Shown: piece by piece, positions 18,501 to 27,587 of the stretch
How the letters are laid out: the number at the start of each line of letters is the position of its first letter
Position numbering within the stretch: position 1 is the first letter of the stretch
From: Microcoleus vaginatus PCC 9802
GTDB taxonomy: Bacteria > Cyanobacteriota > Cyanobacteriia > Cyanobacteriales > Microcoleaceae
Reading direction: 5' to 3'
DNA length: 64,000 nt
NCBI GenBank assembly: GCA_022701275.1
Contig: CP031740.1
Span: 6,461,001 to 6,525,000, forward strand
The notes under the pieces: model-generated
Told to the model about the DNA's origin: nothing
What the model saw: the letters and a program-made list of their open reading frames with translations, nothing else
Databases searched by the model: none
Position numbers and translations under genes: made by a program

Positions 18501-21337
18501 TGAAAACAAACCTTGCTAAGTTCACTCGGATGCTACAAGGTCAGCGGGATTTAGAAACTGTTTCTAAACTAATTCTCTCAGAATTGACGCCGCTGGTGTC
18601 TGCTCAGCATGGCGTCTTCTTTATGATGGAAGCTGTCGAACACGATCCGTTTCTAAAACTGTTAAGTACCTACGCATACCGCGAACGGAAGCATCTGGGA
18701 AATAGATTTAATTTAGGCGAAGGTTTGGTAGGACAGTGCGCCCTGGAAAAGGAACGCATACTGTTGACCGAAGTCCCAGAAAACTACGTTAAAATTTGCT
18801 CTGGACTGGGAGAATCTACGCCGCTGAATGTGGTGGTTTTACCCGTACTATTTGAGGGACAAGTGACGGCAGTAATCGAGTTAGCTTCGTTCCGCCGATT
18901 CAGCGAAATACACTTGACATTCCTCGACCAACTTACAGAAAGTATCGCCATTGTCTTAAATACAATTGCGGCGAGTATGCGGACGGAAGAGTTGCTGAAA
19001 CAGTCACAGTCTTTGGCAGAAGAGTTACAAACTCAGCAAAAAGAACTAACGGAAACTAACAAGCGTCTCGAACAACAAGCGCAGTCACTCCGCGCATCTG
19101 AGGAACTGTTGAAGAGTCAGCAGGAAGAGTTGCAACAAACAAATGAAGAACTAGAAGAACAAGCTGAATTGCTAGCGCTGCAAAATAAGGAAGTTGAGCG
19201 GAAAAACCGAGATATCGAACAGGCGAGGGGGTTGTTGGAAGAAAGAGCCGAACAGTTGGCTCTAACTTCTAAGTATAAGTCGGAGTTTCTGGCAAATATG
19301 TCTCACGAGTTGCGAACTCCGCTAAATTCGCTGTTGATTCTGGCTCGATTGCTTTCTGACAATACTGAAGGCAATTTGACTCAGAAGCAAGTTGAATACA
19401 CGCGCACAATTTACTCGGCGGGAAATGATTTGCTGGGGCTGATTAATGACATCTTGGATCTCGCTAAGATTGAATCAGGCACGATGTCGGTGGAAATTGA
19501 GCAAGTGTTGTTTACGGACTTGCGAGATCATTTGGATCGGACTTTCCGCCAAATCGCGCAGGATAAGAAGTTGAGTTTTAAAATAGAGCTTGAGGCTGGG
19601 TTGCCAAAAGGTCTCTATACTGATGCTAAACGGCTGCAACAAGTTTTGAAGAATCTCCTCTCTAATGCGTTTAAGTTTACAGAGCGAGGTGAGGTGAAAT
19701 TGCGTGCCGAAGTAGCGCGGGAAGGGTGGAGTTTAGAGATAGAAAGTTTAAGGAGTTCCCCTACTGTTTTGGCTTTCTCAGTTAGCGATACCGGGATTGG
19801 GATTTCTGCTGAAAAACACAGGGTTATTTTTGAGGCTTTCCAACAAGCAGATGGTAGCACTAGCCGCAAATACGGGGGCACGGGTTTGGGTTTGTCAATT
19901 AGTAGAGAAATCGCTAATTTGCTAGGCGGAGAAATTAAATTGACAAGTAGCCCTGGTGAGGGTAGTAGGTTCACGCTTTATCTGCCACAAACTTACCAAG
20001 AATCGCGAATAATAATCACTGATACGGGTTCGGGAACGGGCAAGCAAACGCCTCAATTACCCTCTGCTACTTCTCCCGCACTTCCTTTGCCGAATTTCCA
20101 CTTGCCGATCGCGCCTTACCCCTCACCTTTAATCTCTGATGATCGAGAAAATATTGAGAGTGACGATCGCGTGCTTTTGATTATTGAAGATGACGTAAAC
20201 TTCGCTCGCATTCTGTTGGATATGGCGCAGGAACAGGGTTTTAAAGGTTTGGTGGCTTTGCGGAGCGATATCGGTTTGGCGATGGCGCGAGAGTTCAAGC
20301 CAACTGCAATTATGCTGGATCTAAATTTGCCTGTGATGGATGGCTGGACAGTGCTCGATCGCTTGAAGCACGACCCAAGTACGCGCCACATTCCGGTTCA
20401 CATTGTATCAGTTGAAGAAGGGCGGCAGCGCAGTTTGCAGTTAGGGGCGATCGCGTACCTACAAAAGCCTGTCAGTCGCGAAGCATTGAGCACAGCTTTG
20501 ACTGATATTAAGGGGTTTGTGGAGCGGCCCGTGAAGAATTTGCTAGTCGTGGAAGACGACGAAACGCAGCGTCTGGGCATTGTGGATTTAATCGGCAATC
20601 ACGATGTTTCTACAACGGCTGTGGGGAGTGGTGCAGAGGCGCTAGCAACTTTGAAATCGGGACATTTTGACTGCGTTGTACTCGATTTGGGACTACCAGA
20701 TATGACTGGTTTTGAACTGATAGATCAGATCAAGCAAGAGGCTAATTTGAAAAGTCTGCCGCTTATTATTTATACCGGCAAAGAGTTGACAAGAGCCGAA
20801 GAAACTCAACTCAAGCGCATGGCGGAAACAATCATTATTAAAGATGTGCGCTCGCCGGAACGTTTGTTAGATGAAACAGCTTTGTTTTTGCACCGAGTCC
20901 AAGCAAATTTGCCGGAACCAAAGCGCCAAATGCTAGAGCAATTGTATCAAACAGATTCGACGCTCGCGGGCAAAACAGTCTTGATTGTTGACGACGATAT
21001 GCGGAATATTTTCGCCCTCACGAGTATGCTGGAGCGCCATAAAATGAAGATTGAGTATGCTGAGAATGGGAGAGAGGGCATTGCTAAATTGCAAAATACG
21101 CCTGACATAAATATTGTGTTGATGGACGTGATGATGCCAGAGATGGACGGTTACGAAACCATGCAAGCAATTCGTAATATGCCTCAATTTGCTTCGTTGC
21201 CAATGATTGCTCTTACTGCGAAAGCTATGAAGGGCGATCGGGAAAAATGTATCGAAGCTGGGGCGTCTGACTACATTACCAAACCTGTTGATACCGAACA
21301 GTTGCTCTCGCTGCTGCGTGTCTGGCTTTATCGATAA
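15518..21337 (+). CDS. Soluble poly-HAMP hybrid histidine kinase with GAF and three receiver domains
   Basis: A 1939-residue sensor kinase without membrane segments. Residues about 10-990 are eleven HAMP-type units: two divergent ones, then nine copies of a roughly 92-residue block built around [23 protein letters not shown] and [16 protein letters not shown]. Next are a GAF domain (about 1000-1160), a long coiled coil, HisKA with [15 protein letters not shown] (H1263), HATPase ([24 protein letters not shown]), and three REC domains with phospho-acceptors near D1601, D1723 and D1870. Arrays of soluble HAMP units resemble fungal group III (Nik1/Os-1) kinases, where they sense osmotic or redox stress. 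It heads an operon with cheR, cheB and a second kinase. Confidence 0.93.
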   Translation: MSTAQITSSNSNNGYAKQLLRTLVAVKKGDFSVRMPIDQTGLAGKIADELNDIIDLNERMAAELERIGTVVGKEGKIAQRATIGSAEGSWAASVNSVNTLITDLVQPTSETARVIRAVAKGDLSQTIALEIEDRPLKGEFLQTAQIVNTMVDQLSSFASEVTRVAREVGTEGKLGVQAEVKGVAGTWKDLTDSVNSMAGNLTAQVRNIAEVTTAVANGDLSKKITVDVKGEILELKNTINIMVDQLSSFASEVTRVAREVGTEGKLGVQAEVRGVAGTWKDLTDSVNSMAGNLTAQVRNIADVTTAVANGDLSKKITVDVKGEILELKNTINIMVDQLNSFASEVTRVAREVGSEGKLGGQAEVKGVAGTWKDLTDSVNFMAGSLTAQVRNIAEVTTAVAKGDLSKKITVDVKGEILELKNTVNTMVDQLNSFASEVTRVAREVGNEGKLGVQAEVQEVAGTWKDLTDSVNSMAGNLTAQVRNIAEVTTAVANGDLSKKITVQVKGEILELKNTINVMVDQLNSFASEVTRVAREVGSEGKLGGQADVRGVAGTWKDLTDSVNFMAGSLTEQVRNIAAVTTAVANGDLSKKITVDVKGEILELKNTVNTMVDQLNSFASEVTRVAREVGTEGKLGVQAEVKGVAGTWKDLTDSVNSMAGNLTAQVRNIAEVTTAVANGDLSKKITVDVKGEILELKNTINIMVDQLSSFASEVTRVAREVGTEGKLGVQAYVRGVGGTWKDLTDNVNLMAGNLTAQVRNIAEVTKAVANGDLSKKITVDVKGEILELKDTINVMVDQLNSFASEVTRVAREVGTEGKLGGQAEVKGVAGTWKDLTDNVNSMAGNLTAQVRGIAKVVTAVANGDLKRKLMLEAKGEIATLADTINEMIDTLATFADQVTTVAREVGIEGKLGGQAKVPGAAGTWRDLTDNVNELAANLTTQLRAIAEVAIAVTRGDLTRSISVATEGEVAIVKDNINQMIANLRETTQKNTEQDWLKTNLAKFTRMLQGQRDLETVSKLILSELTPLVSAQHGVFFMMEAVEHDPFLKLLSTYAYRERKHLGNRFNLGEGLVGQCALEKERILLTEVPENYVKICSGLGESTPLNVVVLPVLFEGQVTAVIELASFRRFSEIHLTFLDQLTESIAIVLNTIAASMRTEELLKQSQSLAEELQTQQKELTETNKRLEQQAQSLRASEELLKSQQEELQQTNEELEEQAELLALQNKEVERKNRDIEQARGLLEERAEQLALTSKYKSEFLANMSHELRTPLNSLLILARLLSDNTEGNLTQKQVEYTRTIYSAGNDLLGLINDILDLAKIESGTMSVEIEQVLFTDLRDHLDRTFRQIAQDKKLSFKIELEAGLPKGLYTDAKRLQQVLKNLLSNAFKFTERGEVKLRAEVAREGWSLEIESLRSSPTVLAFSVSDTGIGISAEKHRVIFEAFQQADGSTSRKYGGTGLGLSISREIANLLGGEIKLTSSPGEGSRFTLYLPQTYQESRIIITDTGSGTGKQTPQLPSATSPALPLPNFHLPIAPYPSPLISDDRENIESDDRVLLIIEDDVNFARILLDMAQEQGFKGLVALRSDIGLAMAREFKPTAIMLDLNLPVMDGWTVLDRLKHDPSTRHIPVHIVSVEEGRQRSLQLGAIAYLQKPVSREALSTALTDIKGFVERPVKNLLVVEDDETQRLGIVDLIGNHDVSTTAVGSGAEALATLKSGHFDCVVLDLGLPDMTGFELIDQIKQEANLKSLPLIIYTGKELTRAEETQLKRMAETIIIKDVRSPERLLDETALFLHRVQANLPEPKRQMLEQLYQTDSTLAGKTVLIVDDDMRNIFALTSMLERHKMKIEYAENGREGIAKLQNTPDINIVLMDVMMPEMDGYETMQAIRNMPQFASLPMIALTAKAMKGDREKCIEAGASDYITKPVDTEQLLSLLRVWLYR
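15965..18100 (+). repeat. Tandem coding repeats (about 276 bp units) in the poly-HAMP kinase gene
   Basis: Eight near-identical units of about 276 bp run head to tail. Copies at about 15965-16260 and 17357-17652 are almost the same at DNA level, including silent positions, while neighbours differ more; this points to recent duplication or gene conversion rather than old divergence under protein selection. Confidence 0.8.
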
Positions 21338-21341
21338 TGGA

Positions 21342-21465
21342 AGTCAGTTGTCAGTTGGCAGTTGACTGTTGGCAGTTGTCATTAGCGAGCAGTCAACAGT
21401 CAGCAGTCAACAGTCAACAATCAACAGTCAACAGTCAACAGTCAACAGTCAACAATCAACAATGC
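21342..21465. repeat. Heptamer tandem repeat between kinase and cheR
   Basis: A run of 7-bp units, first CAGTTGN on one strand then CAGTCAA (with a few CAATCAA variants) repeated about twelve times. The two halves are roughly inverse complements, so the transcript could fold into a hairpin between the kinase and cheR coding regions. Confidence 0.8.
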
Positions 21466-21489
21466 CCAATAACCCATTACTAATTAAAA

Positions 21490-22317
21490 ATGTCCGAAAG
21501 CCATGAACTGGAAACAATCGAAATTCAACTCCTACTAGAGGGAATGTTTCGCTATTACGGATTTGATTTTCGCAATTATGCTCTTGCCTCTCTCAAGCGC
21601 CGTATTTGGAACACTATTCGCTCGGAACGGCTCACCACTGTCTCGGCACTTCAGGAAAAGGTACTTCACAATCCTGCTTACCTAGACCGTTTACTGCTGG
21701 ACATTTCTGTCAATGTAACGGCGATGTTTCGCGATCCCAGCTTTTACATTAGTTTCAGAAATAAAGTGGTGCCGCTACTGCGTACTTATCCTTTTATTCG
21801 GATTTGGCACGCTGGATGTTCAACGGGAGAAGAAGTCTATTCTATGGCAATCTTGCTGCAAGAAGAAGGACTGTATGACCGTTGTCGGATTTACGCTACG
21901 GACATGAATGAATTAGTTTTGAAAACAGCCAAAACAGGGATATTCCCGCTGAAACAAATGCAAGAATATACGCAACTATACCACCAAGCGGGGGGCAACA
22001 AAGCGTTTTCTGAGTATTACACTGCTGCTTATGAAAATGCGATTTTTCGCTCTTCACTTAAAGATAATATTGTCTTTGCTCACCACAACCTAGCAACGGA
22101 TAATTCTTTTAATGAGTTTAATGTTATTTTATGCCGTAATGTGATGATTTATTTCAATTCACACCTCCAAGAGCGGGTACACAAGCTTTTTTATGAGAGC
22201 CTGGGAATGTTTGGGGTTTTAGGCCTAGGACATCAAGAGTCTCTGACTTTTACACCTTATGAAAAATACTATGAACCAATTGAAAGTAGTGAGAAAATCT
22301 ACCGAAGAGTTAAATAA
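21490..22317 (+). CDS. cheR: CheR-type protein-glutamate O-methyltransferase
   Basis: A 275-residue SAM-dependent methyltransferase that methylates receptor-type glutamates. The N-terminal helical domain (YYGFDFRNYALASLKRRI) and the catalytic domain are present: IWHAGCSTGEEVYSMAILL is the SAM motif I, RIYATDMNELVL follows, and NVILCRNVMIYF is the family's motif with the catalytic arginine-asparagine. Length is the family norm. It lies 152 bp after the poly-HAMP kinase and overlaps the next gene by 59 bp. No methyl-accepting receptor with transmembrane segments is nearby, so its target may be the HAMP kinase itself or a distant protein; this is inference. Confidence 0.92.
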   Translation: MSESHELETIEIQLLLEGMFRYYGFDFRNYALASLKRRIWNTIRSERLTTVSALQEKVLHNPAYLDRLLLDISVNVTAMFRDPSFYISFRNKVVPLLRTYPFIRIWHAGCSTGEEVYSMAILLQEEGLYDRCRIYATDMNELVLKTAKTGIFPLKQMQEYTQLYHQAGGNKAFSEYYTAAYENAIFRSSLKDNIVFAHHNLATDNSFNEFNVILCRNVMIYFNSHLQERVHKLFYESLGMFGVLGLGHQESLTFTPYEKYYEPIESSEKIYRRVK

Positions 22318-22996
22318 AAAAAATTTTGAAATAGTGGTTGTTGGCACGTCTTTGGGAGGGCTAGAGGCTCTGACTCTGCTGCTGGCAGATTTGCCACAAA
22401 GCTTTCCTTTGCCGGTAGTTATTGTCCAACACCGCCATAAGAGTTCTCACAATAGGCTTACTTATTTTTTACAAAAGCAAAGCTCTCTCCCAATCACAGA
22501 GGCCCGAGACAAAGAGGAGATCTTACCTGGACGGGTTTACTTGGCTCCTGCGGACTATCACTTGCTAATAGAATCGCCCTCTGACGAGGAGTTTAGCCTG
22601 TATGAAAACGACTTTACAGAATGGGGGAGCGTGGCAGTGGAGTCAATCCATAATTCAAAATCCCCAATCCCCAATCGCGGAACTCCTAAATTTGCACTAT
22701 CAACTGAGGCTCCTGTCTGTTACGCGCGGCCCTCAATCGATGTGCTGTTTGAGTCTGCTGCGGATGCCTTTGGGGAGAAAGTTATCGGCATAATTTTAAC
22801 GGGAGCTAATTCGGATGGCACTAAAGGCCTGGCAAAAATTAAAGCTGAGGGAGGATTGACATTTGTGGAGGAACCGGCTTCAGCTCTATGCCCGGCCATG
22901 CCAGCGTCGGCGATCGCAAATGTTGAAGTAGACTGGATTTTACCCCTCTCTAAAATCGCTCCCTGTTTAGTCAATTTGCTAAGAATTAAAGATTAA
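22259..22996 (+). CDS. CheB-type methylesterase domain protein
   Basis: A 245-residue protein-glutamate methylesterase without a receiver domain. Catalytic triad candidates: serine in GTSLGGLEAL (about residue 31), histidine in IVQHRHKSSHNRL, aspartate in LTGANSDGTKGL. The usual PAPADYHLLIE and EAPVCYARPSIDVLFESAA motifs are seen. The ATG at 22259 (or 22271) lies inside cheR, so translation is likely coupled. Residues about 115-144 are an in-frame insertion with text from an intergenic-type repeat. Lacking a REC domain, it cannot be switched by phosphorylation like enteric CheB; it probably acts with CheR on the same target and is regulated by partner kinases. Confidence 0.88.
   Translation: MKNTMNQLKVVRKSTEELNKKNFEIVVVGTSLGGLEALTLLLADLPQSFPLPVVIVQHRHKSSHNRLTYFLQKQSSLPITEARDKEEILPGRVYLAPADYHLLIESPSDEEFSLYENDFTEWGSVAVESIHNSKSPIPNRGTPKFALSTEAPVCYARPSIDVLFESAADAFGEKVIGIILTGANSDGTKGLAKIKAEGGLTFVEEPASALCPAMPASAIANVEVDWILPLSKIAPCLVNLLRIKD
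22603..22690. repeat. Repeat-derived insertion inside the cheB-like gene
   Basis: About 88 bp including TTCAAAATCCCCAATCCCC, a phrase typical of the intergenic repeats of this genome (compare 11556-11582). In protein it inserts about 29 residues between LLIESPSDEEFSL and ALSTEAPVCYARPS, which are close neighbours in other CheB proteins. Confidence 0.55.
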
Positions 22997-23003
22997 AAAA
23001 ATT

Positions 23004-25070
23004 ATGACTCTGCAGCCCCCCCATCGAGTAAATGTCCTTTTAGTTGACGATCGCCCCGAAAATTTGATAGCTCTAGAAGCTATTCTCAACAGCCCCTCTT
23101 ATCATCTAGTACAAGCTAATTCGGGCGCGGAGGCTCTGAGATGTCTGCTTAATGAAGATTTTGCGGTAATTTTGCTTGATGTGCAGATGCCGGGAATGGA
23201 TGGATTTGAGACAGCAACATTGATTCGCTCTAGAGATCGATCGCGAGCGACTCCGATTATTTTTATCACAGCATTCAGCAGTAATGACACCCACGTGTTT
23301 AAAGGTTATTCTCTGGGTGCGGTGGATTACCTGTTCAAACCCTTAGAACCGGAAATATTGACCTCGAAGGTGCAGGTATTTGTGGAATTGTTCCAAAAAA
23401 CAGTCGAGGTGAAGCAGCAAGCAACACAGTTAGCTGCGGTTAATAGTGAACTAAGTAAAAGTGAAGAGCGGTTTCGCACTTTGTGTGCTTGTTCACCACT
23501 GGGAATTTACTTAGCTGACGTTGAAGGCCGCTGTACTTACATCAACCCGCGTTGTCAAGCGATTTGCGGGCTAACTTTGGAGGAAAGTTTGGCAGAGGTT
23601 TGGCAGCGGGAAGTTCATCCAGAAGATCGCGATCGCGTAGTAGCAGATTGGTTAGCTTGGATTAAAGAAAGCCAGGAATATTCTAACGAGTTTCGATTAG
23701 CTGGTAGCGAAGCTGTGCGGTGGATTCACGTGCAGTCGTCGCCAATGTTTTCGGATTTGGGAAAACTGATCGGTCACGTGGGCACGATTAGAGATGTCAC
23801 AGACCGCAAGCAAGCAGAGGAAGAACGCGGCAGACTAATCCGCGAACAAGTGGCGCGGCAAGAAGCGGAGAGAGCTAACCAGATGAAGGATGAATTTCTA
23901 GCTATTCTCTCTCACGAACTCCGTACTCCTTTAAATGCAATTCTCGGCTGGTCTAGGCTGCTTCGTACCAAAACATTTGATCAAGAAACTATTGATAAAG
24001 CTCTAGAAACAATAGAGCGTAATGCTAAATCTCAAGCTCAACTCATTGAAGATATTTTAGATGTTTCGCGGATTTTGCGGGGCAAACTAAATTTAAATAT
24101 GCATCCGATTCGGTTGGAATCTGTGATCAAGTTGGCAATAGATTCATTGCAGCCGCTGAGTGAGGAAAAATCCCTAGTCCTAGAATTAACGTGCAGTCCA
24201 AATGTAGGTGAAGTTATCGGCGATGCCGATCGCTTGCAGCAAATTGTGTGGAATTTGCTGTCAAATGCGATTAAGTTTACTCCGCAAGAGGGTAAAGTAG
24301 AGGTGCGGTTAGAGTCAGTTGCCGATGAGGCTCAAATTCAGATAATTGATAGTGGCATTGGTATCGCTCCTGATTTTTTGCCTTATGTTTTTGATCGCTT
24401 CCGCCAAGCTGATAGCAGCACAACTAGGTCTTACGGGGGTTTGGGACTGGGATTGGCGATCGTCCGTCACTTGGTGGAACTGCACGGCGGTAAGGTGGAT
24501 GCAGAAAATAATCCGGGCGAGGGTGCGAAATTTACGGTGGCTCTACCTATTGCTCAGAGGAAGACCCGATATGCAGGGGATGATGGGTCGCCGCTCAATG
24601 ACGCGACAGAGACTCTCCCCACTCTGGCTAATTTGCAATTGCTGGTGGTGGATGATGAGGATGACACGCGGGAGTTTTTGATTGCTTTACTCGAGGACGA
24701 AGGAGCTATGGTGCGATCGGCGGCATCGGTGGCCGGGGCTCTAGATGCACTGGAGAGTTATTGGCCGGATCTGCTGCTTAGCGACATTGGAATGCCGGGA
24801 GCAGACGGTTATGAGTTGATCACGCGGGTGAGAGAAATGGAAGTGCTCAGGGGTGGAAAGATGCCTGCGATCGCCTTGACGGCCTACGCCAGAGAGGAAG
24901 AGCGCAAGCAAGCGCTGGAAGCTGGTTTCCAGATGCACTTATCTAAACCAGTTGACATAACTAAGTTAATTGCGGCAATTGCTAACCTCACAGGAATGCT
25001 CGGAAATCCCGAGCAGACGGACTCGGCGGTTTCAACCGCTTTGTTGACCCCCCAATCCCGTGCCGATTAG
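23004..25070 (+). CDS. Hybrid histidine kinase (REC-PAS-HisKA-HATPase-REC)
   Basis: A 688-residue soluble kinase. N-terminal receiver with phospho-aspartate near D59 (ILLDVQMPGMDGFE) and KP in YLFKPLEP; PAS with PAC about 150-270 (RFRTLCACSPLGIYLADVEG); HisKA with [17 protein letters not shown]304; HATPase with NLLSNAIKF, DSGIGI and GLGLGLAIVRHLVELHGG; C-terminal receiver with D594 (LLLSDIGMPGADGYE). Phosphate could pass from the front receiver of a partner through H304 to D594. It begins seven bases after the cheB-like stop and closes the kinase-CheR-CheB-kinase operon. The PAS may bind a small ligand; none is predictable. Confidence 0.93.
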   Translation: MTLQPPHRVNVLLVDDRPENLIALEAILNSPSYHLVQANSGAEALRCLLNEDFAVILLDVQMPGMDGFETATLIRSRDRSRATPIIFITAFSSNDTHVFKGYSLGAVDYLFKPLEPEILTSKVQVFVELFQKTVEVKQQATQLAAVNSELSKSEERFRTLCACSPLGIYLADVEGRCTYINPRCQAICGLTLEESLAEVWQREVHPEDRDRVVADWLAWIKESQEYSNEFRLAGSEAVRWIHVQSSPMFSDLGKLIGHVGTIRDVTDRKQAEEERGRLIREQVARQEAERANQMKDEFLAILSHELRTPLNAILGWSRLLRTKTFDQETIDKALETIERNAKSQAQLIEDILDVSRILRGKLNLNMHPIRLESVIKLAIDSLQPLSEEKSLVLELTCSPNVGEVIGDADRLQQIVWNLLSNAIKFTPQEGKVEVRLESVADEAQIQIIDSGIGIAPDFLPYVFDRFRQADSSTTRSYGGLGLGLAIVRHLVELHGGKVDAENNPGEGAKFTVALPIAQRKTRYAGDDGSPLNDATETLPTLANLQLLVVDDEDDTREFLIALLEDEGAMVRSAASVAGALDALESYWPDLLLSDIGMPGADGYELITRVREMEVLRGGKMPAIALTAYAREEERKQALEAGFQMHLSKPVDITKLIAAIANLTGMLGNPEQTDSAVSTALLTPQSRAD

Positions 25071-25212
25071 TGAGAAAAATATTAAGCTAGCTTAAAGGAC
25101 AAGCGATCGACAGTTCGGAACAAGACATTCGTTTTTCCACAAAAAACTGGATATTTGCCGTTTTTTTGCTTCAACCTGCCGTCAAAGTACAAAATTACCC
25201 GCCAATCAATAC

Positions 25213-26040
25213 ATGAATATTTTTAGCAGTCTGCTTTCTGGCCCAACTCCAGCACCCCAAGTCAAAAAACAGCGTCGAGGCATTGAAATTAAGTCGGAAC
25301 GCGAAATCGAAATTATGCGACAGGCAGGGAAAATCGTTGCAACGGTACTTAAAGAAATTTCCCTAATGGTAAAACCGGGAATGACTACTGCTGATTTGGA
25401 TGCTTATGCCGAAAAACGCATCCGCGAAATGGGTGCAACTCCCAGTTTTAAAGGCTATCACGGTTTCACGGGATCGATTTGCTCTAGCATTAATAACGAA
25501 GTTGTTCACGGCATCCCCAGCGCCAAAAAAGTAATTCGGGCAGGAGATGTTCTTAAGGTAGATACGGGGGCATATTATCAAGGTTTTCACGGCGATTCTT
25601 GCATCACGATCGCAGTTGTGGAAGTGACTCCCGAATCTGCAAAATTAATCCGAGTCGCAGAAGAAGCTCTCTACAAAGGCATCGAACAAGTGAAGGCTGG
25701 AGCTTATTTGCTCGATCTGGCTGGTGCGATCGAAGATCATGTCAAAAGCAACGGTTTTAGCATCGTTGAGGAGTTTACTGGCCACGGTGTCGGGCGAAAT
25801 TTACACGAGGAACCGTCGGTTTTCAATTTCCGCACCCGCGAAATGCCGAACGTGAAATTGCGAGCGGGCATGACATTGGCGATCGAACCAATTCTGAATG
25901 CCGGTTCTAAGTACACTCGGACGCTTTCTGACAAGTGGACTGCTGTAACCGTTGACAATGCTATGTCGGCTCAGTTTGAGCATACTGTGTTGGTGACAGA
26001 AACTGGTTATGAAATTTTGACCGATCGTTCAAAAGTTTAA
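25213..26040 (+). CDS. map: Type I methionine aminopeptidase
   Basis: A 275-residue metalloprotease that removes the initiator methionine from new proteins. All five metal ligands are visible: two aspartates ([15 protein letters not shown]), histidine ([14 protein letters not shown]), and two glutamates (LAIEPILN and [10 protein letters not shown]). The N-terminal 20 residues are a short extension rich in Pro and Lys, before the start of the fold at [19 protein letters not shown]. Cyanobacteria carry several map genes; this one may not be the only copy. It is monocistronic, 142 bp after the hybrid kinase. Confidence 0.95.
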   Translation: MNIFSSLLSGPTPAPQVKKQRRGIEIKSEREIEIMRQAGKIVATVLKEISLMVKPGMTTADLDAYAEKRIREMGATPSFKGYHGFTGSICSSINNEVVHGIPSAKKVIRAGDVLKVDTGAYYQGFHGDSCITIAVVEVTPESAKLIRVAEEALYKGIEQVKAGAYLLDLAGAIEDHVKSNGFSIVEEFTGHGVGRNLHEEPSVFNFRTREMPNVKLRAGMTLAIEPILNAGSKYTRTLSDKWTAVTVDNAMSAQFEHTVLVTETGYEILTDRSKV

Positions 26041-26245
26041 GCGGAAGGGTTCAACAATAATTTTGAGTTTTGAGTTTCGAGTTTTGAATTAAAGATTTAA
26101 GAACTTTTTAATCGTTAGATCAAAACCTAACTCAAAGCTCTTGAGTTGAACAACAATTCTTTAACTTCCTTCGAGGGATAGAGTGACAATAAGAGTTAAA
26201 TGCGGCTAAATTAAAAAATAGTGGTAAAGCGTAAGGGTAACAACT

Positions 26246-26938
26246 ATGTCAGCACGATTATTATTGGTAGATGATGAACCGGGCTTGCGGGAAGCAGTAC
26301 AAGCTTATTTGGAAGATAGCGATTTTGCGGTTGAGGTGGCCAGTAATGCTCGGGATGGGTGGGAACTCTTGCAGCAGACTAATCCGGATTTGGTGATTTC
26401 AGACATTATGATGCCCCAGGTGGACGGTTATCAATTTCTCAAGCAAGTGCGGGAAGATCCTCGCTATAGGGCTTTGCCGGTGGTGTTTTTGACGGCTAAG
26501 GGGATGACGAGCGATCGCATTCAAGGCTATCAAGCAGGCTGCGATGCTTATCTTTCTAAACCCTTCGATCCCGACGAGTTAGTAGCAATAGTAACCAATT
26601 TGCTGGCCCGCCGCGCGGCTGCTAAGGAGACGAGCGAAAATGCTGAAAGTCCAGATATTGCTGCTTTGACAAGCCAAATGGCGAGAATTGAGTCTTTGCT
26701 GAGTGGGCGGAGTTCGATCGCCCAAAGTCCTTCCCCGATTAAAATTGATTTGACTCCGCGAGAACAAAGTGTTTTGGATTTGGTTGCTCAAGGTTTGATG
26801 AATAAGGAAATTGCCCGCCGCTTGGAAACTAGCGTGCGTAATGTGGAAAAGTACGTCAGCCGTTTGTTTAGCAAGACGGGTACTAACAGCCGTACTGAGT
26901 TGGTTCGCTTCGCTCTCGAACACGGCTTGACGAAATAG
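26246..26938 (+). CDS. rre1: NarL/LuxR-type response regulator, Rre1 (Ycf29)-like
   Basis: A 230-residue response regulator. Receiver domain 1-120 with DDE acid pocket (LLLVDDEPG), phospho-acceptor D53 (VISDIMMPQVDGYQFLKQVRED) and conserved lysine in YLSKPFDP. A linker (125-165) leads to a LuxR/NarL helix-turn-helix: LTPREQSVLDLVAQGLMNKEIARRLETSVRNVEKYVSRLFSKTG. The sequence, especially MSARLLLVDDEPGLREAVQAYL and FLTAKGMTSDRIQGYQAGCDAYL, fits the cyanobacterial Rre1 family (algal plastid Ycf29), which responds to salt, osmotic and heat stress and to the kinases Hik2/Hik34 in Synechocystis. No kinase is adjacent in the same operon. Symbol given on family resemblance. Confidence 0.8.
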   Translation: MSARLLLVDDEPGLREAVQAYLEDSDFAVEVASNARDGWELLQQTNPDLVISDIMMPQVDGYQFLKQVREDPRYRALPVVFLTAKGMTSDRIQGYQAGCDAYLSKPFDPDELVAIVTNLLARRAAAKETSENAESPDIAALTSQMARIESLLSGRSSIAQSPSPIKIDLTPREQSVLDLVAQGLMNKEIARRLETSVRNVEKYVSRLFSKTGTNSRTELVRFALEHGLTK

Positions 26939-26980
26939 GAGCCCTCTCGACTTGGCTGGAGGCTGTGCCTCGCCGAGCTG

Positions 26981-27005
26981 CGTTACCAGGCTCTTCCTGG
27001 TAACG
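26981..27005. terminator. 10-bp hairpin after the rre1-like gene
   Basis: Arms CGTTACCAGG (26981-26990) and CCTGGTAACG (26996-27005) with a CTCTT loop, 43 bp after the stop codon. No U-tract follows, so it may be a factor-dependent stop or a dispersed repeat. Confidence 0.45.
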
Positions 27006-27051
27006 AGAATTATGAAAAAACTTAAAAATGTTAAGATATAAGTATTGACAG

Positions 27052-27409
27052 GTATCCGGTGGCTGTGGTAAGTCACATCAGCTTGCTGGTGGCAGCGCGG
27101 GAGTGCGAAAACTGGTGTGCGAAAACTGGTGTGCGAAAACTGGTGTGCGAAAACTGGTGTGCGAAAACTGGTGTGCGATCGAACTTCTCACCCACTTTGC
27201 TTTGAGTCTGAGATGAACACTCGCAAAGGCTGGGGAATTACTTAACGGGAAAACCTGACTGTTTAAGAGTTTTCACGTAGTAAATAGAAAGGCAAACAGT
27301 TGACCGGATATGCTCCGTTAAGCAAACTTGCCGCGAAGAGTCAGATAAGGTTATATCCGGTGGAAAAACAAGTCACTATTAATTAATGACTCTGCTCAAA
27401 AACGGATAC
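27052..27409 (+). ncRNA. Candidate structured RNA with long-range closing stem
   Basis: No open frame explains this stretch, yet several complementary arms nest in it: GTATCCG (27052-27058) with CGGATAC (27403-27409) would close a domain of about 358 nt; ACTGTTT (27258-27264) pairs with AAACAGT (27294-27300); ACCGGATAT (27303-27311) pairs with ATATCCGGT (27353-27361); and AGAGTCA (27337-27343), inside the loop of the last stem, pairs with TGACTCT (27387-27393), giving a pseudoknot. A 14-bp tandem repeat sits in the 5' third. It lacks the RNase P, tmRNA and riboswitch cores I know. A HEARO/omega-RNA relic without its IscB/IsrB gene is one hypothesis. Strand is assumed plus. Confidence 0.4.
27103..27178 (+). 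repeat. Five perfect copies of a 14-bp tandem repeat
   Basis: The unit GTGCGAAAACTGGT occurs at 27103, 27117, 27131, 27145 and 27159 without change, followed by a partial sixth copy (GTGCGA). The unit length is twice seven, like the other repeats of this genome. It lies in the candidate structured RNA. Confidence 0.95.
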
Positions 27410-27587
27410 TTGCGAACGGCAGGAGCGGTAAGTAGCCCACAATTTTAGACCCTAGTTCAAGCTCTCAGATTCATCTGTGGAGTAAATCTAAAATCTAAAA
27501 TCTAAAATCGACTCACAGCGCTCTAAAGTAGCGGCGGATGTTGAATGTATAGCAGCACCAAAGTTTGGTTTATATCAGGAGAATACC
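27410..27587. other. Gap before the secreted-protein gene with AATCTAA repeats
   Basis: About 27484-27510 is a short heptamer array (TAAAATC units). GGAG at 27569-27572 precedes the ATG at 27588 by fifteen bases, with TATATC upstream. Nothing else is recognised. Confidence 0.4.

Noticed and set aside
27103..27178. Possible CRISPR array
   Set aside because: The 14-bp units are directly adjacent with no spacers, so this is a simple tandem repeat.
27049..27430. RNase P RNA, tmRNA or cobalamin riboswitch in the structured region
   Set aside because: The conserved cores I know (GAGGAAAGTCC of rnpB, the tRNA-like ends of tmRNA, the B12-box) are not present.
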